Positions 28,592-40,483 of a DNA stretch of 64,000 bases are shown here, piece after piece. A model generated the notes under the pieces. It saw only the letters and a program-made list of their open reading frames with translations, was not told where the DNA came from and made no database searches. Made by a program: the position numbers and the translations under genes. Positions within the stretch are counted from its first letter, which is position 1. Each line of letters opens with the position of its first letter. The DNA is from Enterococcus ratti (GTDB lineage: Bacteria > Bacillota > Bacilli > Lactobacillales > Enterococcaceae): the NCBI RefSeq assembly GCF_001886195.1, contig NZ_JXLB01000002.1:469-64468 (forward strand), in the 5' to 3' direction.

Positions 28592-29497
28592 TTAGGCATC
28601 TCCTTTCAATTTTTTACGTGTTGGTCTTTTTAATTTTTGTTGAATGGAGGGGAAAGATAGGCAAAGAACTAAAACAAGTGCAGAAGCGAATTTTGAATCA
28701 CTTGGCTGTACATTTAATTCAAAAACTAAAGCTAAAATAAAGCGATAGATGATAGCCCCTAAAATAATTGTCAGCAAACGTAAAAATAACGGTAGATTTT
28801 TGAATAAAACTTCAGCAATAATAATTGAAGCTAAACCAATAACAATTGTACCTATTCCCGAATTCAAATCTGCAAATCCATTATTTTGCGCTAACAAAGA
28901 GCCGGATAATGCAATACAACCACTTGAAATCATATAACCAATTATTTTCATTGTATCTGTATAAATACCATTTGCTTCACTCATTGCTAAATTGTCACCC
29001 GTAGCACGAAGGGCAAGTCCTACTTCAGTACGTAAAAATAAAACAAGCAAAGTAACAACAAGTAAAGCGACTATCAAGCCAATGATCAAAACAGCATTTT
29101 CTTTGGAAAGACCAGTGCTTTGCAGCCAAAGGAAGACAGTATTTTGTCCTAATAAAGAGATGTTAGGTGCCCCCATAATGCGAGAAGTAACAGAGTAGAG
29201 ACCAGTCATAGTAATAATCCCCGCTAAAAGTGCAGGAATCTTAAGTTTGGTATGAAGAAGTCCTGAAACAAGTCCAGCTATAGTGCCGCCTAAAAAACCT
29301 AAAAAACAGGCAACGAATGGATGGAACCCTTTGGTGATACTCATTGCAGCAATTCCAGCTCCTAAAGGAAAACTACCTTCGGCTGTTAAATCAGCGATAT
29401 CTAAGATACGAAAAGTGAGAAAGACTCCAATTGCAAGCAACGCCCATAGTATACCTTGTGATGCAGAAGATAAAAAAATACTGATAAGATTTGTCAT
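28592..29497 (-). CDS. ABC transporter permease, TrpY-like
   Basis: 301 residues, about eight hydrophobic helices, of the branched-chain amino acid permease superfamily (LivH/RbsC-like fold). Visible motifs are ADLTAEGSFPLGAG and LRTEVGLALRATGDNLAMSEANGI, the cytoplasmic loop that docks the ATPase. AGGAGG precedes the start on the minus strand. It is the middle gene of a three-gene operon with a lipoprotein and an ATPase. Confidence 0.86.
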   Translation of the reverse strand: MTNLISIFLSSASQGILWALLAIGVFLTFRILDIADLTAEGSFPLGAGIAAMSITKGFHPFVACFLGFLGGTIAGLVSGLLHTKLKIPALLAGIITMTGLYSVTSRIMGAPNISLLGQNTVFLWLQSTGLSKENAVLIIGLIVALLVVTLLVLFLRTEVGLALRATGDNLAMSEANGIYTDTMKIIGYMISSGCIALSGSLLAQNNGFADLNSGIGTIVIGLASIIIAEVLFKNLPLFLRLLTIILGAIIYRFILALVFELNVQPSDSKFASALVLVLCLSFPSIQQKLKRPTRKKLKGDA

Positions 29498-29515
29498 AAT
29501 CGTCCTCCTGTAAAA

Positions 29516-30484
29516 TTATTTAGCTTCATTGATCGTTGTTGGATCAATTCCTAATGCTTTGGCCATCTCTTTGTTTACATACAGTGAGAGATTCTCAGCA
29601 GTTTCTATCGAAAGTTCACTTGGTTTTTTTCCATCCAAAATTTTGGCCGCCATTTTTCCTGTTTGTTTTCCTAATTGTTCATAATCAATCCCAATTGTCG
29701 CTAGACCGCCTTCTTTAACTTGATCAATTGAACCAGCAACGATCGGAGTCTTGGTTTCTTTGGCTACTTCACCAATTACACTTGCGGCACTGGAAAACGT
29801 GTTATCCGTAGGAATATAGATACCCTCAACATCTTTAGCTAAACTTTTGGTGACTTGCTGGACATCGTTTGTTGAATTAGCAGTTAATACTTTGACTTTT
29901 ACTCCTGCTTTTTTGAATGCTTTTTCTGCTAACTCCCCTTGAATTTTAGAGTTTGCTTCTCCTGTGTTGTACATGATTCCGATCGTTTTTGCATTAGGAA
30001 CGATACGTAACAATAAATCAGTTTGTTTTTTTATAGGAACCATATCGGTTGTACCAGTGACATTACCATTTGGTTTTTCATTAGAAGATACTAAATGAGC
30101 TTTTTCTAAATCGGTCACTGCCGTTACAGTAATAGGGATAGTGGTTGTTTCATTTAAAAGAGATTGTGCAGCGGGAGTTGCAATGCCTAATAGCAGATCA
30201 GGCTCCTCTTTTACGAGTTTTTCACTCATGCTTTTAAGGTTGTCTTGATTGTTTTGAGCATTTTGATAATCGATTGTCAGGTTCGCGCCTTCTTTATAAC
30301 CTTTTTCTGCTAAGCCTTCTTTAAATCCTTTATACGTTGCATCTAATGATTGGTGTTGAACAAGTTGTAACACACCAATGGTTTTCATCGTATCAGGTTT
30401 TTTTGAAGAGTGACTGGTAGAGCTGCATCCTCCTAGTGCGCATAAACATAGTGTTCCTAATCCCATTAATAATTGTTTTTTCAT
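29516..30484 (-). CDS. ABC substrate-binding lipoprotein, TrpX-like
   Basis: 322 residues. A signal peptide (about 1-18) ends in the lipobox LGGC, so it should be lipid-anchored outside the membrane. The remainder is a two-lobed periplasmic-binding fold of the PF04392 family (TIGVLQLVQHQSLD, ITVTAVTDLEKAHLV, NVTGTTDMVPIKKQTDLL). ATG 30484 is used since GGAGG lies just upstream. The open frame continues to 30523 without a better start. It is the first gene of the operon, and expression seems set by the attenuator just before it. Substrate is not visible from sequence. Confidence 0.85.
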   Translation of the reverse strand: MKKQLLMGLGTLCLCALGGCSSTSHSSKKPDTMKTIGVLQLVQHQSLDATYKGFKEGLAEKGYKEGANLTIDYQNAQNNQDNLKSMSEKLVKEEPDLLLGIATPAAQSLLNETTTIPITVTAVTDLEKAHLVSSNEKPNGNVTGTTDMVPIKKQTDLLLRIVPNAKTIGIMYNTGEANSKIQGELAEKAFKKAGVKVKVLTANSTNDVQQVTKSLAKDVEGIYIPTDNTFSSAASVIGEVAKETKTPIVAGSIDQVKEGGLATIGIDYEQLGKQTGKMAAKILDGKKPSELSIETAENLSLYVNKEMAKALGIDPTTINEAK

Positions 30485-31217
30485 TTTCTTTTCCTCCTTC
30501 ATGTTTGAAAACAAAAAATCCATTTAGACAAAACGTCTAAATGGATTAATCATCGAAAGAAAAGGTAAGAAAAATTGATTCCTTTGTACTTTTTCGTTTA
30601 GCCACTTAGCGTAATGTCTACGTGGCTTTTGTATAATACAAAGTTCTTTAGCCATCATAGATACAAACAATTTGGTTTGATGTTTGCATCCATAATTATG
30701 AATACAAACCTATCTAAAGTAGCTAAAGTAAAAGTTATTCAATTGTGTTGGTATAAGCCGATTTTTTTTTATTCGCATAAAACATTCCCCCACAAGTAAT
30801 AATTTCTTATAATTTTAGCGGAAAAATGAATAAAATGCAAGAATAAAATTCAGAAAATTCAAAAAAGACGTAAAATTTAAATTGATACAGATAAATAGTA
30901 AAAAAAATTTAAGAAAAACAATGAGAAAGACTAGAAGATATTGACTTTTATAGAAAAAGCGTGTAGCATATAAAGTTGCAAAAACTATCTGATGAAATAA
31001 AGGCAGAAACGAAATATTGTCCGTTTCGGCTTTAATATAAGGAAACAAAAATAGAAGCGCGGGAAGAAGTGGTTTTAGGAACATGCTCTATTTTTGGTTT
31101 TTTTTTGCCTAAAAGCCGCAAAAAATGTCTATTGTTATCTAATTATAATATTTTTAATATTATTGTAACAATTGATCGGGTAGTCTTTTTGAATGACATT
31201 TTAGAGGGGTGAAGAGC
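30485..31217. other. Regulatory gap before the ABC operon and before rpoB
   Basis: 733 nt. The left part is the leader of the leftward ABC operon (see the attenuator). A middle stretch is AT-rich without a real gene. The right part must hold the rpoB promoter: TATAAT at 31144-31149 has no good -35 that I can see. A small open frame at 30614-30799 has no ribosome site and was left out. Confidence 0.6.
30513..30626 (-). promoter_or_regulatory. Attenuator leader of the ABC operon
   Basis: On the minus strand a perfect 13-bp terminator hairpin (GTCTAAATGGATT at 30535-30547 by + coordinates against AATCCATTTAGAC at 30517-30529) with a T run stands about 30 nt before the lipoprotein start. Further upstream is a stem-loop (GCCAC/GTGGC, 30601-30626) whose loop repeats TAGAC of the terminator 5' arm, so it could compete for the 3' arm. 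The T-box core is absent. Class unknown. Confidence 0.6.
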
Positions 31218-34200
31218 TTGGCTGGACACGTAGTAAAATACGGAAAACATCGCGAACGTAGAAGTTACGCACGAATCAGTGAAGTGTTGGAATTACCAAA
31301 TTTGATCGAAATTCAAACAGACTCTTACCAATGGTTCTTGGATGAAGGACTAAGAGAAATGTTTGAAGACATTTTGCCAATTGAAGACTTTAATGGCAAT
31401 TTATCTTTAGAATTTGTGGATTATGAATTGAAAGAGCCAAAATATACGGTAGCAGAAGCACGCGCACATGATGCAAATTACTCTGCGCCGTTACATGTTA
31501 CGCTACGTTTAACGAACCGAGAAACGGGTGAAATCAAAGCGCAGGAAGTTTTCTTTGGTGATTTTCCATTAATGACTGAACAAGGAACGTTTATTATTAA
31601 TGGAGCAGAACGAGTAATCGTTTCTCAGCTGGTTCGTTCACCGGGTGTCTACTTTCACGGAAAAGTAGATAAAAATGGGAAGGAAGGATTTGGTTCAACG
31701 GTCATTCCTAACCGAGGCGCATGGTTAGAAATGGAAACTGATGCAAAGGATATTTCATATGTACGGATTGACCGTACACGTAAGATTCCATTGACTGTTT
31801 TGGTTCGTGCGTTAGGATTTGGTTCGGATGATACCATCTTTGAAATTTTTGGCGATAGCGAGATATTGCGTAACACGGTTGAAAAAGATTTACACAAAAA
31901 TGCAAGTGATTCAAGAACAGAAGAAGGGTTAAAAGATGTTTACGAACGTTTACGTCCGGGTGAACCTAAAACGGCAGATAGTTCACGTAACTTATTAAAT
32001 GCTCGTTTCTTTGATCCAAAACGTTATGACTTAGCAAATGTTGGTCGTTACAAAGTAAATAAAAAACTGGACTTGAAAACACGTCTATTGAATTTAACTT
32101 TAGCTGAAACGTTGGTGGATCCAGAAACGGGTGAGATTATCGTTGAAAAAGGAACGGTGTTAACGCATCAAGTGATGGAAACATTAGCCCCTTTCCTTGA
32201 AACTGGCTTGAATTCTGTTACTTTTTATCCGTCAGAAGATGGTGTTGTGACCGACCCTATGACTGTCCAAGTAATTAAAGTTTTCTCACCAAAAGATCCA
32301 GAACGTGAGATCAATGTGATCGGTAATGGTTATCCAGAAGCTGCGGTGAAAACAATTCGTCCAGCAGATATCATTGCTTCTATGAGCTATTTCTTAAACT
32401 TGATGGAAGGAATCGGTAATGTTGATGACATCGACCATTTAGGTAATCGTCGTATTCGTTCGGTTGGTGAATTGTTGCAAAACCAGTTCCGAATTGGACT
32501 GGCTCGTATGGAACGTGTGGTACGTGAAAGAATGTCTATTCAAGATACAGAAACATTGACACCTCAGCAATTGATTAATATCCGTCCAGTTGTTGCAAGT
32601 ATCAAAGAGTTTTTTGGTTCTTCTCAATTGTCACAGTTTATGGATCAAACGAATCCGTTAGGTGAATTGACACATAAGCGTCGCCTTTCAGCTTTAGGTC
32701 CAGGTGGATTAACACGCGATCGTGCGGGATATGAAGTTCGTGACGTTCACTATTCTCACTACGGTCGCATGTGTCCGATTGAAACGCCAGAAGGTCCGAA
32801 TATCGGGTTGATTAATAGTTTGTCTAGTTACGCAAAAGTAAATAAATTTGGGTTTATTGAAACACCTTATCGTCGTGTCGATCGTGAAACGGGTCGTGTT
32901 ACAGATCATATTGATTATTTAACTGCTGATATTGAAGATCATTATATCGTTGCCCAAGCAAATAGCCCATTGAACGAAGACGGTACGTTTGCTCAAGATG
33001 TTGTAATGGCGCGTGCGCAAAGTGAAAATTTGGAAGTTTCTATTGATAAAGTTGATTACATGGACGTTTCTCCTAAACAAGTGGTGGCGGTGGCGACAGC
33101 ATGTATTCCTTTCTTAGAAAATGATGACTCCAACCGTGCTTTGATGGGAGCAAACATGCAGCGGCAAGCAGTTCCTTTAATTAATCCACAAGCACCATGG
33201 GTTGGTACGGGTATGGAATACAAATCTGCGCATGATTCGGGAGCCGCTTTGTTGTGTAAACACGATGGTGTGGTGGAATATGTGGATGCATCTGAAATTC
33301 GTGTTCGTCGTGACAATGGTGCATTAGATAAATATGCGGTTACTAAATTCCGTCGTTCCAACTCAGGAACCAGTTACAACCAACGTCCAATTGTTCATTT
33401 AGGTGAAAAAGTTGAAAAAGGGGATACTTTAGCAGACGGGCCTTCAATGGAACAAGGAGAAATGGCACTGGGACAAAATGTTTTAGTTGGTTTCATGACT
33501 TGGGAAGGATACAACTATGAAGATGCGATTATCATGAGTCGTCGTCTAGTAAAAGATGATGTGTATACTTCCATTCACATTGAAGAATATGAATCAGAAG
33601 CTCGTGATACAAAATTAGGACCAGAAGAAATCACTCGTGAGATTCCTAACGTTGGAGAAGATGCTTTAAAAGATTTAGATGAGATGGGAATCATCCGTAT
33701 TGGTGCAGAAGTCCAAGATGGAGACTTGCTTGTTGGTAAAGTGACGCCAAAAGGAGTAACTGAATTATCTGCAGAAGAACGTTTACTGCATGCAATTTTT
33801 GGTGAAAAAGCTCGTGAAGTTCGTGATACGTCTTTACGTGTACCACATGGTGGCGGTGGAATCGTTCACGATGTGAAAATCTTTACTCGTGAAGCCGGTG
33901 ACGAATTATCACCGGGTGTGAATATGTTAGTGCGTGTTTATATTGTGCAAAAACGTAAAATCCATGAAGGAGATAAAATGGCCGGTCGTCATGGAAATAA
34001 AGGGGTTGTATCCCGTATCATGCCGGAAGAAGATATGCCGTTTTTACCAGATGGAACACCGATTGATATCATGTTGAATCCTTTAGGGGTACCATCTCGT
34101 ATGAATATTGGACAAGTATTGGAATTGCACTTAGGGATGGCTGCTCGTCAGTTAGGAATTCATGTTGCAACACCAGTATTTGACGGAGCCAGTGATGAGG

Positions 34201-34835
34201 ACGTATGGGAAACGGTTCGTGAAGCCGGCATGGCTAGCGATGCAAAAACGATCCTTTATGATGGTCGTACAGGAGAACCATTTGATGGTCGAGTGTCTGT
34301 TGGTGTGATGTACATGATTAAGCTTGCTCACATGGTTGATGATAAATTACATGCACGTTCAATTGGTCCTTACTCATTGGTTACACAACAACCATTGGGG
34401 GGAAAAGCACAATTTGGTGGACAACGTTTCGGGGAAATGGAAGTTTGGGCGTTGGAAGCTTATGGTGCAGCTTATACTTTACAAGAAATTTTGACGTACA
34501 AATCAGATGATGTAGTCGGTCGTGTGAAAACATACGAAGCGATCGTTAAAGGAGAGCCAATTCCAAAACCGGGCGTACCAGAATCATTCCGAGTATTAGT
34601 AAAAGAGTTACAATCTCTGGGATTGGATATGCGTGTGTTGGATATTAAAGATTCTGAAATCGAATTACGTGACATGGATGATGAAGATGATGATTTAATC
34701 ACCGTAGATGCTTTGACAAAATTTGCAGAACAGCAAACTGTCAAAGAATTAGAAAAGAAAGCTGCCGAACAAGTAGAAGATGAAAGCCAAGATGTCATCC
34801 AAAACTTTGAAACCGCAGAAGATAAATTAGACTAA
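31218..34835 (+). CDS. rpoB: RNA polymerase beta subunit
   Basis: The 1205-residue beta subunit of RNA polymerase. Recognised from end to end: [19 protein letters not shown] start, the rifampicin-binding region ([31 protein letters not shown]), the [11 protein letters not shown] and [24 protein letters not shown]-terminal blocks, and an acidic end. In the rifampicin pocket I see the usual sensitive residues. TTG 31218 is chosen as start, with GAGGGG 8 nt before it. An in-frame GTG at 31209 lies on that site. The gene precedes rpoC by 79 nt, with a hairpin between. Confidence 0.97.
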   Translation: MAGHVVKYGKHRERRSYARISEVLELPNLIEIQTDSYQWFLDEGLREMFEDILPIEDFNGNLSLEFVDYELKEPKYTVAEARAHDANYSAPLHVTLRLTNRETGEIKAQEVFFGDFPLMTEQGTFIINGAERVIVSQLVRSPGVYFHGKVDKNGKEGFGSTVIPNRGAWLEMETDAKDISYVRIDRTRKIPLTVLVRALGFGSDDTIFEIFGDSEILRNTVEKDLHKNASDSRTEEGLKDVYERLRPGEPKTADSSRNLLNARFFDPKRYDLANVGRYKVNKKLDLKTRLLNLTLAETLVDPETGEIIVEKGTVLTHQVMETLAPFLETGLNSVTFYPSEDGVVTDPMTVQVIKVFSPKDPEREINVIGNGYPEAAVKTIRPADIIASMSYFLNLMEGIGNVDDIDHLGNRRIRSVGELLQNQFRIGLARMERVVRERMSIQDTETLTPQQLINIRPVVASIKEFFGSSQLSQFMDQTNPLGELTHKRRLSALGPGGLTRDRAGYEVRDVHYSHYGRMCPIETPEGPNIGLINSLSSYAKVNKFGFIETPYRRVDRETGRVTDHIDYLTADIEDHYIVAQANSPLNEDGTFAQDVVMARAQSENLEVSIDKVDYMDVSPKQVVAVATACIPFLENDDSNRALMGANMQRQAVPLINPQAPWVGTGMEYKSAHDSGAALLCKHDGVVEYVDASEIRVRRDNGALDKYAVTKFRRSNSGTSYNQRPIVHLGEKVEKGDTLADGPSMEQGEMALGQNVLVGFMTWEGYNYEDAIIMSRRLVKDDVYTSIHIEEYESEARDTKLGPEEITREIPNVGEDALKDLDEMGIIRIGAEVQDGDLLVGKVTPKGVTELSAEERLLHAIFGEKAREVRDTSLRVPHGGGGIVHDVKIFTREAGDELSPGVNMLVRVYIVQKRKIHEGDKMAGRHGNKGVVSRIMPEEDMPFLPDGTPIDIMLNPLGVPSRMNIGQVLELHLGMAARQLGIHVATPVFDGASDEDVWETVREAGMASDAKTILYDGRTGEPFDGRVSVGVMYMIKLAHMVDDKLHARSIGPYSLVTQQPLGGKAQFGGQRFGEMEVWALEAYGAAYTLQEILTYKSDDVVGRVKTYEAIVKGEPIPKPGVPESFRVLVKELQSLGLDMRVLDIKDSEIELRDMDDEDDDLITVDALTKFAEQQTVKELEKKAAEQVEDESQDVIQNFETAEDKLD

Positions 34836-34850
34836 TCCGGTCTACAAGCT

Positions 34851-34879
34851 GTAAGACGGTCGATGATCAGCCGTCTTAC
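34851..34879 (+). terminator. Hairpin between rpoB and rpoC
   Basis: GTAAGACGG (34851-34859) pairs with CCGTCTTAC (34871-34879), then GGTTTTG. The T run is short, so it probably trims or partly stops transcripts rather than ends the operon. Confidence 0.6.
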
Positions 34880-34914
34880 GGTTTTGCCATTAAATGAAAT
34901 GGAGGGAACCCCTT

Positions 34915-37900
34915 TTGATCGATGTAAATAAATTCGAAAGTATGCAAATAGGTTTGGCTTCTCCCGAAAAAATCAGAAGCTGGTCTTATGGTGAAGTAAA
35001 AAAACCTGAGACGATTAACTATCGTACCTTAAAACCTGAACGCGAAGGGTTGTTCTGTGAGCGAATTTTTGGTCCTACGAAAGACTGGGAATGTGCCTGC
35101 GGAAAATACAAACGTATCCGTTATAAAGGAATTGTTTGTGATCGATGCGGTGTTGAAGTGACACGCTCAAAAGTTCGTCGTGAACGAATGGGGCATATCG
35201 AATTAGCTGCACCTGTTTCACATATCTGGTACTTTAAAGGGATTCCTTCTCGTATGGGACTTGTTTTAGATATGAGTCCACGTGCTTTAGAAGAAATCAT
35301 TTATTTTGCTTCTTATGTTGTGATTGAACCAGGAAATACCAACTTAGAGAAAAAACAATTGTTGACAGAACGTGAATATCGTGAAAAACGTGAACAATAC
35401 GGCCAAGAGTTTCAAGCAGCAATGGGTGCTGAGGCCATCAAACAACTGCTTGAAAGTGTCGATTTGGATGCAGAAGCTGCTGAATTAAAAGAAGAATTGA
35501 AATCTGCACAGGGGCAAAAACGGACACGTGCCATCCGACGTTTGGATATTTTAGAAGCTTTCCGTTCTTCAGGAAATGCACCAAGTTGGATGGTTATGGA
35601 TGTTATTCCGGTTATCCCGCCTGATTTACGTCCAATGGTTCAATTAGAAGGTGGTCGCTTTGCAACAAGTGACTTGAACGATCTTTATCGTCGAGTAATT
35701 AATCGTAACAATCGTTTGAAACGCTTGTTAGATTTGAATGCTCCGGGAATTATTGTTCAAAATGAAAAACGCATGCTGCAAGAAGCGGTAGATGCGTTGA
35801 TTGATAATGGTCGTCGTGGACGCCCAGTGACTGGGCCAGGGAATCGTCCATTAAAATCTCTTTCTCACATGTTGAAAGGAAAACAAGGACGTTTTCGTCA
35901 AAACTTGCTTGGGAAACGTGTCGACTATTCTGGTCGTTCGGTTATCGTTGTTGGTCCATTTTTAAAAATGTATCAATGTGGTTTGCCAAAGGAAATGGCG
36001 ATTGAATTGTTCAAGCCATTTGTTATGCGAGAACTTGTTCAACGTGAACTTGCTTCAAATATCAAAAATGCTAAACGGAAAATTGAACGGCAAGAAGATG
36101 AAGTTTGGGATGTATTGGAAGAAGTAATTAAAGAACATCCAGTTTTACTTAATCGAGCACCTACACTCCACAGACTTGGAATTCAAGCGTTTGAACCGGT
36201 TTTAGTTCAAGGACGTGCGATTCGTTTGCATCCTCTTGTATGTGAAGCTTACAATGCCGACTTTGACGGTGACCAAATGGCTGTTCATGTTCCATTAAAT
36301 GAAGAAGCCCAAGCAGAAGCACGCATGTTAATGCTCGCTGCTCAAAATATCTTAAATCCAAAAGATGGTAAGCCAGTTGTAACTCCTTCTCAAGATATGG
36401 TTTTAGGGAACTATTACTTGACAATGGAGGAAGAAGGGCGTGAAGGCGAAGGAATGGTCTTTTGTGATCAAAATGAAGCAGTAATTGCATGGCGCAATGG
36501 CTACGTTCATTTGCATTCACGTATTGGAGTAAATCCTAATTCATTGGGTGAAAAACCTTTCACACCATGGCAAAAAGAACGGATCATGATTACAACAGTT
36601 GGTAAGATTATTTTTAATGAAATTATGCCACCAGAATTTCCTTACTTGAATGAACCAACTGATTTCAATTTGACTGTACAAACGCCGGATAAATATTTTG
36701 TTGAAGCTGGAACGGATATTCCTGCGTACATTAAAGAACAAGAACTAGTTTTACCATTTAAGAAGAAAAATTTAGGAAATATCATTGCGGAAGTTTTTAA
36801 ACGTTTCAAAGTAACGGAAACTTCTAAGATGCTTGACCGTATGAAAGATTTGGGATATAAACATTCGACACATGCGGGTATTACGGTGGGGATTGCTGAT
36901 ATTAGTGTGTTGAACGAAAAACAAGGAATTATTGAGAATGCCCATAAACAAGTTGAAACAATTACCAAGCAATTCCGTCGAGGGTTGATTACAGATGATG
37001 AACGTTATGAACGCGTCATTGCTGTTTGGAATGCCGCAAAAGATAGCATCCAACAAAAATTGATGGAAGGCTTAGAAGCGAAAAATCCAATCTTCATGAT
37101 GTCTGATTCAGGGGCGCGTGGGAATATTTCCAATTTTACGCAGCTTGCTGGTATGCGTGGGTTGATGGCTGCTCCGAATGGTCGAATTATGGAGTTGCCA
37201 ATCATCTCAAACTTCCGTGAAGGACTTTCTGTATTAGAAATGTTTATTTCTACTCACGGGGCACGTAAAGGAATGACAGATACAGCCTTGAAGACAGCCG
37301 ATTCAGGATATCTTACTCGTCGCTTAGTTGACGTGGCTCAAGATGTCATTATCCGTGAAGAAGATTGTGGAACGGATCGAGGACTTGAAATTCAAGCTAT
37401 TCGTGAAGGAAATGAAATTATTGAATCATTAGAAGATCGCTTGATTGGTCGTTATACTCGTAAAGAAGTACGTCATCCTGAAACAAATGAACTGATTATT
37501 GCTGGAAATCAATTAATTTCAGAAGATGTAGCAAAACAAATTGTTGATGCCGGTGTTGAAACTGTGACGATTCGTTCAGTCTTTACATGTAATACAAAGC
37601 ATGGGGTCTGCAAGCATTGTTATGGTCGTAACTTGGCTACAGGTTCTGACGTGGAAGTGGGAGAAGCGGTTGGTACAATTGCTGCACAATCCATCGGTGA
37701 ACCGGGGACTCAATTAACTATGCGTACTTTCCATACGGGTGGAGTTGCTGGAGATGACATCACGCAAGGTCTTCCTCGTGTTCAAGAAATATTTGAAGCT
37801 CGTAATCCAAAAGGTCAAGCTGTAATTACAGAAGTAACAGGTGATGTCATTGATATTTCAGAAGATGCGGCTACACGTACGAAAGAAGTAACAATCAAAG

Positions 37901-38565
37901 GGAAGACTGATACACGTACGTATACTGTTCCTTATACGGCACGTATGAAAGTAGCTGAAGGGGACATGATCCATCGTGGTGCACCGTTAACGGAAGGTTC
38001 AATTGATCCAAAACAATTATTACAAGTTCGTGATGTGTTATCTGTTGAAAATTACTTGCTACGTGAAGTCCAACGTGTTTACCGTATGCAAGGGGTAGAA
38101 ATTGGTGATAAGCATATCGAAGTAATGGTTCGCCAAATGTTGCGTAAGGTTCGTGTAATGGATCCGGGGGATACAGATATTTTGCCGGGTACATTAATGG
38201 ATATTGCAGACTTTAAAGACCAAAATTACAATACGTTGGTATCTGGCGGAGTTCCTGCAACTTCTCGTCCCGTCCTACTAGGTATTACAAAAGCATCGTT
38301 AGAAACAAATAGTTTCTTATCTGCTGCTTCTTTCCAAGAAACAACACGCGTCTTGACGGATGCTGCGATACGTGGGAAGAAAGATCCCCTTCTTGGTTTG
38401 AAAGAAAATGTTATCATTGGTAAAATCATTCCGGCTGGTACTGGTATGGCGCGTTACCGTAACATGGAACCAAAAGAAGTAGGTGTTGCAAGTGAAAATG
38501 TTTATAGTATTTCTGACATTGAAGCACAGATGGCAGCAGAAGACGCAATGAATGAACAAAACTAG
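34915..38565 (+). CDS. rpoC: RNA polymerase beta-prime subunit
   Basis: 1216-residue beta-prime subunit. The zinc-binding cysteines CACGKYKR...VCDRCGVE are near the N-terminus. The catalytic loop [10 protein letters not shown] carries the three Asp that hold Mg2+. The trigger-loop region ([13 protein letters not shown]) and the second zinc site ([15 protein letters not shown]) follow. The start is taken as TTG 34915 with GGAGGG 8 nt upstream, giving [13 protein letters not shown] as in relatives. An ATG at 34894 lies before that site. It is co-transcribed with rpoB. Confidence 0.97.
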   Translation: MIDVNKFESMQIGLASPEKIRSWSYGEVKKPETINYRTLKPEREGLFCERIFGPTKDWECACGKYKRIRYKGIVCDRCGVEVTRSKVRRERMGHIELAAPVSHIWYFKGIPSRMGLVLDMSPRALEEIIYFASYVVIEPGNTNLEKKQLLTEREYREKREQYGQEFQAAMGAEAIKQLLESVDLDAEAAELKEELKSAQGQKRTRAIRRLDILEAFRSSGNAPSWMVMDVIPVIPPDLRPMVQLEGGRFATSDLNDLYRRVINRNNRLKRLLDLNAPGIIVQNEKRMLQEAVDALIDNGRRGRPVTGPGNRPLKSLSHMLKGKQGRFRQNLLGKRVDYSGRSVIVVGPFLKMYQCGLPKEMAIELFKPFVMRELVQRELASNIKNAKRKIERQEDEVWDVLEEVIKEHPVLLNRAPTLHRLGIQAFEPVLVQGRAIRLHPLVCEAYNADFDGDQMAVHVPLNEEAQAEARMLMLAAQNILNPKDGKPVVTPSQDMVLGNYYLTMEEEGREGEGMVFCDQNEAVIAWRNGYVHLHSRIGVNPNSLGEKPFTPWQKERIMITTVGKIIFNEIMPPEFPYLNEPTDFNLTVQTPDKYFVEAGTDIPAYIKEQELVLPFKKKNLGNIIAEVFKRFKVTETSKMLDRMKDLGYKHSTHAGITVGIADISVLNEKQGIIENAHKQVETITKQFRRGLITDDERYERVIAVWNAAKDSIQQKLMEGLEAKNPIFMMSDSGARGNISNFTQLAGMRGLMAAPNGRIMELPIISNFREGLSVLEMFISTHGARKGMTDTALKTADSGYLTRRLVDVAQDVIIREEDCGTDRGLEIQAIREGNEIIESLEDRLIGRYTRKEVRHPETNELIIAGNQLISEDVAKQIVDAGVETVTIRSVFTCNTKHGVCKHCYGRNLATGSDVEVGEAVGTIAAQSIGEPGTQLTMRTFHTGGVAGDDITQGLPRVQEIFEARNPKGQAVITEVTGDVIDISEDAATRTKEVTIKGKTDTRTYTVPYTARMKVAEGDMIHRGAPLTEGSIDPKQLLQVRDVLSVENYLLREVQRVYRMQGVEIGDKHIEVMVRQMLRKVRVMDPGDTDILPGTLMDIADFKDQNYNTLVSGGVPATSRPVLLGITKASLETNSFLSAASFQETTRVLTDAAIRGKKDPLLGLKENVIIGKIIPAGTGMARYRNMEPKEVGVASENVYSISDIEAQMAAEDAMNEQN

Positions 38566-39876
38566 ATAGAATTTGAAAATGTTAAAAAAACAGGGCTGAG
38601 AAAGAATCTCGGCTCTGTTTTTTTTAACAAAAATGACTATATAACAATGGTCTCATTCAAAATAAAATGGAGTGTTTCATGAAAAAAGTAAAAAGTATAG
38701 AAACAAATATGTACTTTTTTATATGCTGTATCACAGTGATGAGAAGTAATTTTTTTAAATAAAATTTATTCAGAACCACAAGCATTGAACGTACTGTTTC
38801 GTAAACATCTTTTTATTTTTTAAAACGTAAGATTTCTTTTTTGCCAAAAGGTTTTATTAGCGGCTGAGAAAGCGACTTTTATCTTTATTGTATTGATTCT
38901 GGTTTAAATTTTCTTTTAATAATTTGTACATAATAGAAGTTGAATCAAGTTTTTCAGAAAGTGTACAGTGTGTATTAATAAAATTGGCGCCTTTATTGGT
39001 TGAAATACTTTGAATAAGTTTTTATAGAGATGAATCTTTTTTTGGCATGATTGTCTTTCCTCTATGTAAAAGAATTAGTAAAAAATACCTATCAAGGATA
39101 ATACCGTATATTAATTATCCACAGGGGAAAAAAGAAAACTAATTTTTTCTTTTTTGTGGAAAAAATTAACGAAAGCAGAAATTAAAGTTATCCACAAGGG
39201 AATAAAAAAGAGCAAACTTTATAAAAAGATTAGCAGGAAGAGAAATTTTTGCCTATGTCCTAAGAAATTTGGGTATAAAATTAGTGAAAATTTAACTATG
39301 TTAATTGGGTTTAAATGGGACATGCAAAAAAAGGCTGTTTCATTAAGCAAAATATTATCTTCCTTTTGTAAATCAAGGTATGATGAAAAGAAGTTTAACC
39401 AATTAAGTACCCATTAACTATCAGAGTGCTTTCTCATGCGAATATAGCTTCTTTAATATCATTAGAGACAGAAACTTCAGGTAAATAGTCAATGAATCCT
39501 CATTTGTTAGAAAGCAAATTTTTAATTTTTGGTGTGGACGCTGATTCGGATCAATAATTTCATGGAAGGAGAACTCTTTTTGGATTGAATTGATATTTTA
39601 GGGTTCCTTTGGAAGTGACACTTTAGTTAATAGAATACGGAGATCAAAGAGCTGGCAGCTTTCTTCAATTGTTATTTGAAAGTTGAGTTTGTTATCGAAG
39701 TAATGAATAGTGAGAAATGTAATAGGGATAATAGATTTTTTTAAGGCGTATAGTAGGAAGAATCACGTAATAAAAAATCAATTCTGCAAAGAATGTGTCA
39801 TGCAATAAATTTTACAATTTATAAATAGTTGAATGAAAGTTATTAGATGAATAATCGTTTACGAGGAGGAAATTAT
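38566..39876. other. 1.3-kb gene-poor stretch with DnaA-box-like sites
   Basis: It opens with the rpoC terminator (38584-38625). No convincing gene follows. On the minus strand a 50-codon frame (38857-39020) has protein-like composition but no start, and may be a gene remnant. An open frame at 39154-39417 (TTG start, Lys-rich) lacks a ribosome site. Two perfect TTATCCACA 9-mers lie at 39115-39123 and 39188-39196. The stretch looks like eroded sequence. Confidence 0.5.
38584..38625 (+). terminator. Terminator of rpoBC
   Basis: AAAAACAGGGCTGAGA pairs with TCTCGGCTCTGTTTTT around a 5-nt loop with a long T tract. Strong. Confidence 0.9.
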
Positions 39877-40401
39877 ATGACAAAAAAAGCAGTATTTGCA
39901 GGTGGTTGTTTTTGGTGTATGGTTAAACCGTTTGAGACACAGCACGGAATTATTGCGGTGACATCCGGTTACACAGGCGGACATATGCCTAATCCCACTT
40001 ATGAACAAGTGACGACTGGTACGACTGGTCATACAGAAGCAGTTGAAATTGAATATGATCCTTCTGTCATTTCTTACGACCGGCTAGTTGAGATCTACTG
40101 GCAACAAACTGATCCTACTGATGCGTTTGGGCAATTTGCTGATCGTGGAGATTCTTATCGTCCGGTCATTTACTATAGTAATGAAGAAGAGCGTGGGGTT
40201 GCTGAAAAATCAAAAAAACGACTTCAAGAAAGCGGTCGATTTGATCGACCGATTGTAACTAAAGTTGAACCAAAAAGTGAATTTTATCCTGCTGAAGACT
40301 ACCATCAAGACTATTACAAGAAAAATAAATTACATTATAATTTGTATCGAGAAGGCTCCGGTCGTGGAAATTTTTTACGTAAGCACTGGTTTGAAAAGTG
40401 A
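39877..40401 (+). CDS. msrA: Peptide methionine sulfoxide reductase A
   Basis: 174 residues. MsrA reduces the S-epimer of methionine sulfoxide in proteins. The catalytic motif GGCFWCM (about 7-13) is at the N-terminus and [15 protein letters not shown] and GHTEAVE follow, with the HQDYYKKN block near the C-terminus, as throughout the family. There is no MsrB fusion. ATG 39877 has AGGAGG 8 nt upstream. A more upstream ATG (39847) has none. Single gene after a long empty stretch, followed by the convergent comC. Confidence 0.94.
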   Translation: MTKKAVFAGGCFWCMVKPFETQHGIIAVTSGYTGGHMPNPTYEQVTTGTTGHTEAVEIEYDPSVISYDRLVEIYWQQTDPTDAFGQFADRGDSYRPVIYYSNEEERGVAEKSKKRLQESGRFDRPIVTKVEPKSEFYPAEDYHQDYYKKNKLHYNLYREGSGRGNFLRKHWFEK

Positions 40402-40483
40402 AGCAGCGTTTTATCAGGCAGTATTCGTTCGTATGCGCCTTTAGTATCTATCAGAAGAAAGACGAATTAGAAGGGATAATTTT

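Noticed and set aside
30513-30626. T-box or preQ1 riboswitch before the ABC operon
   Set aside because: Neither T-box core nor preQ1 consensus could be found on the minus strand, so only an unclassified attenuator is reported.
30614-30799. Rightward frame of 61 codons before rpoB
   Set aside because: No ribosome site; it lies antisense to the ABC operon leader and has an unlikely composition.
39154-39417. Lys-rich frame of 87 codons with a TTG start
   Set aside because: No ribosome site and no family; one DnaA-like box lies inside it. Left as part of the gene-poor stretch.
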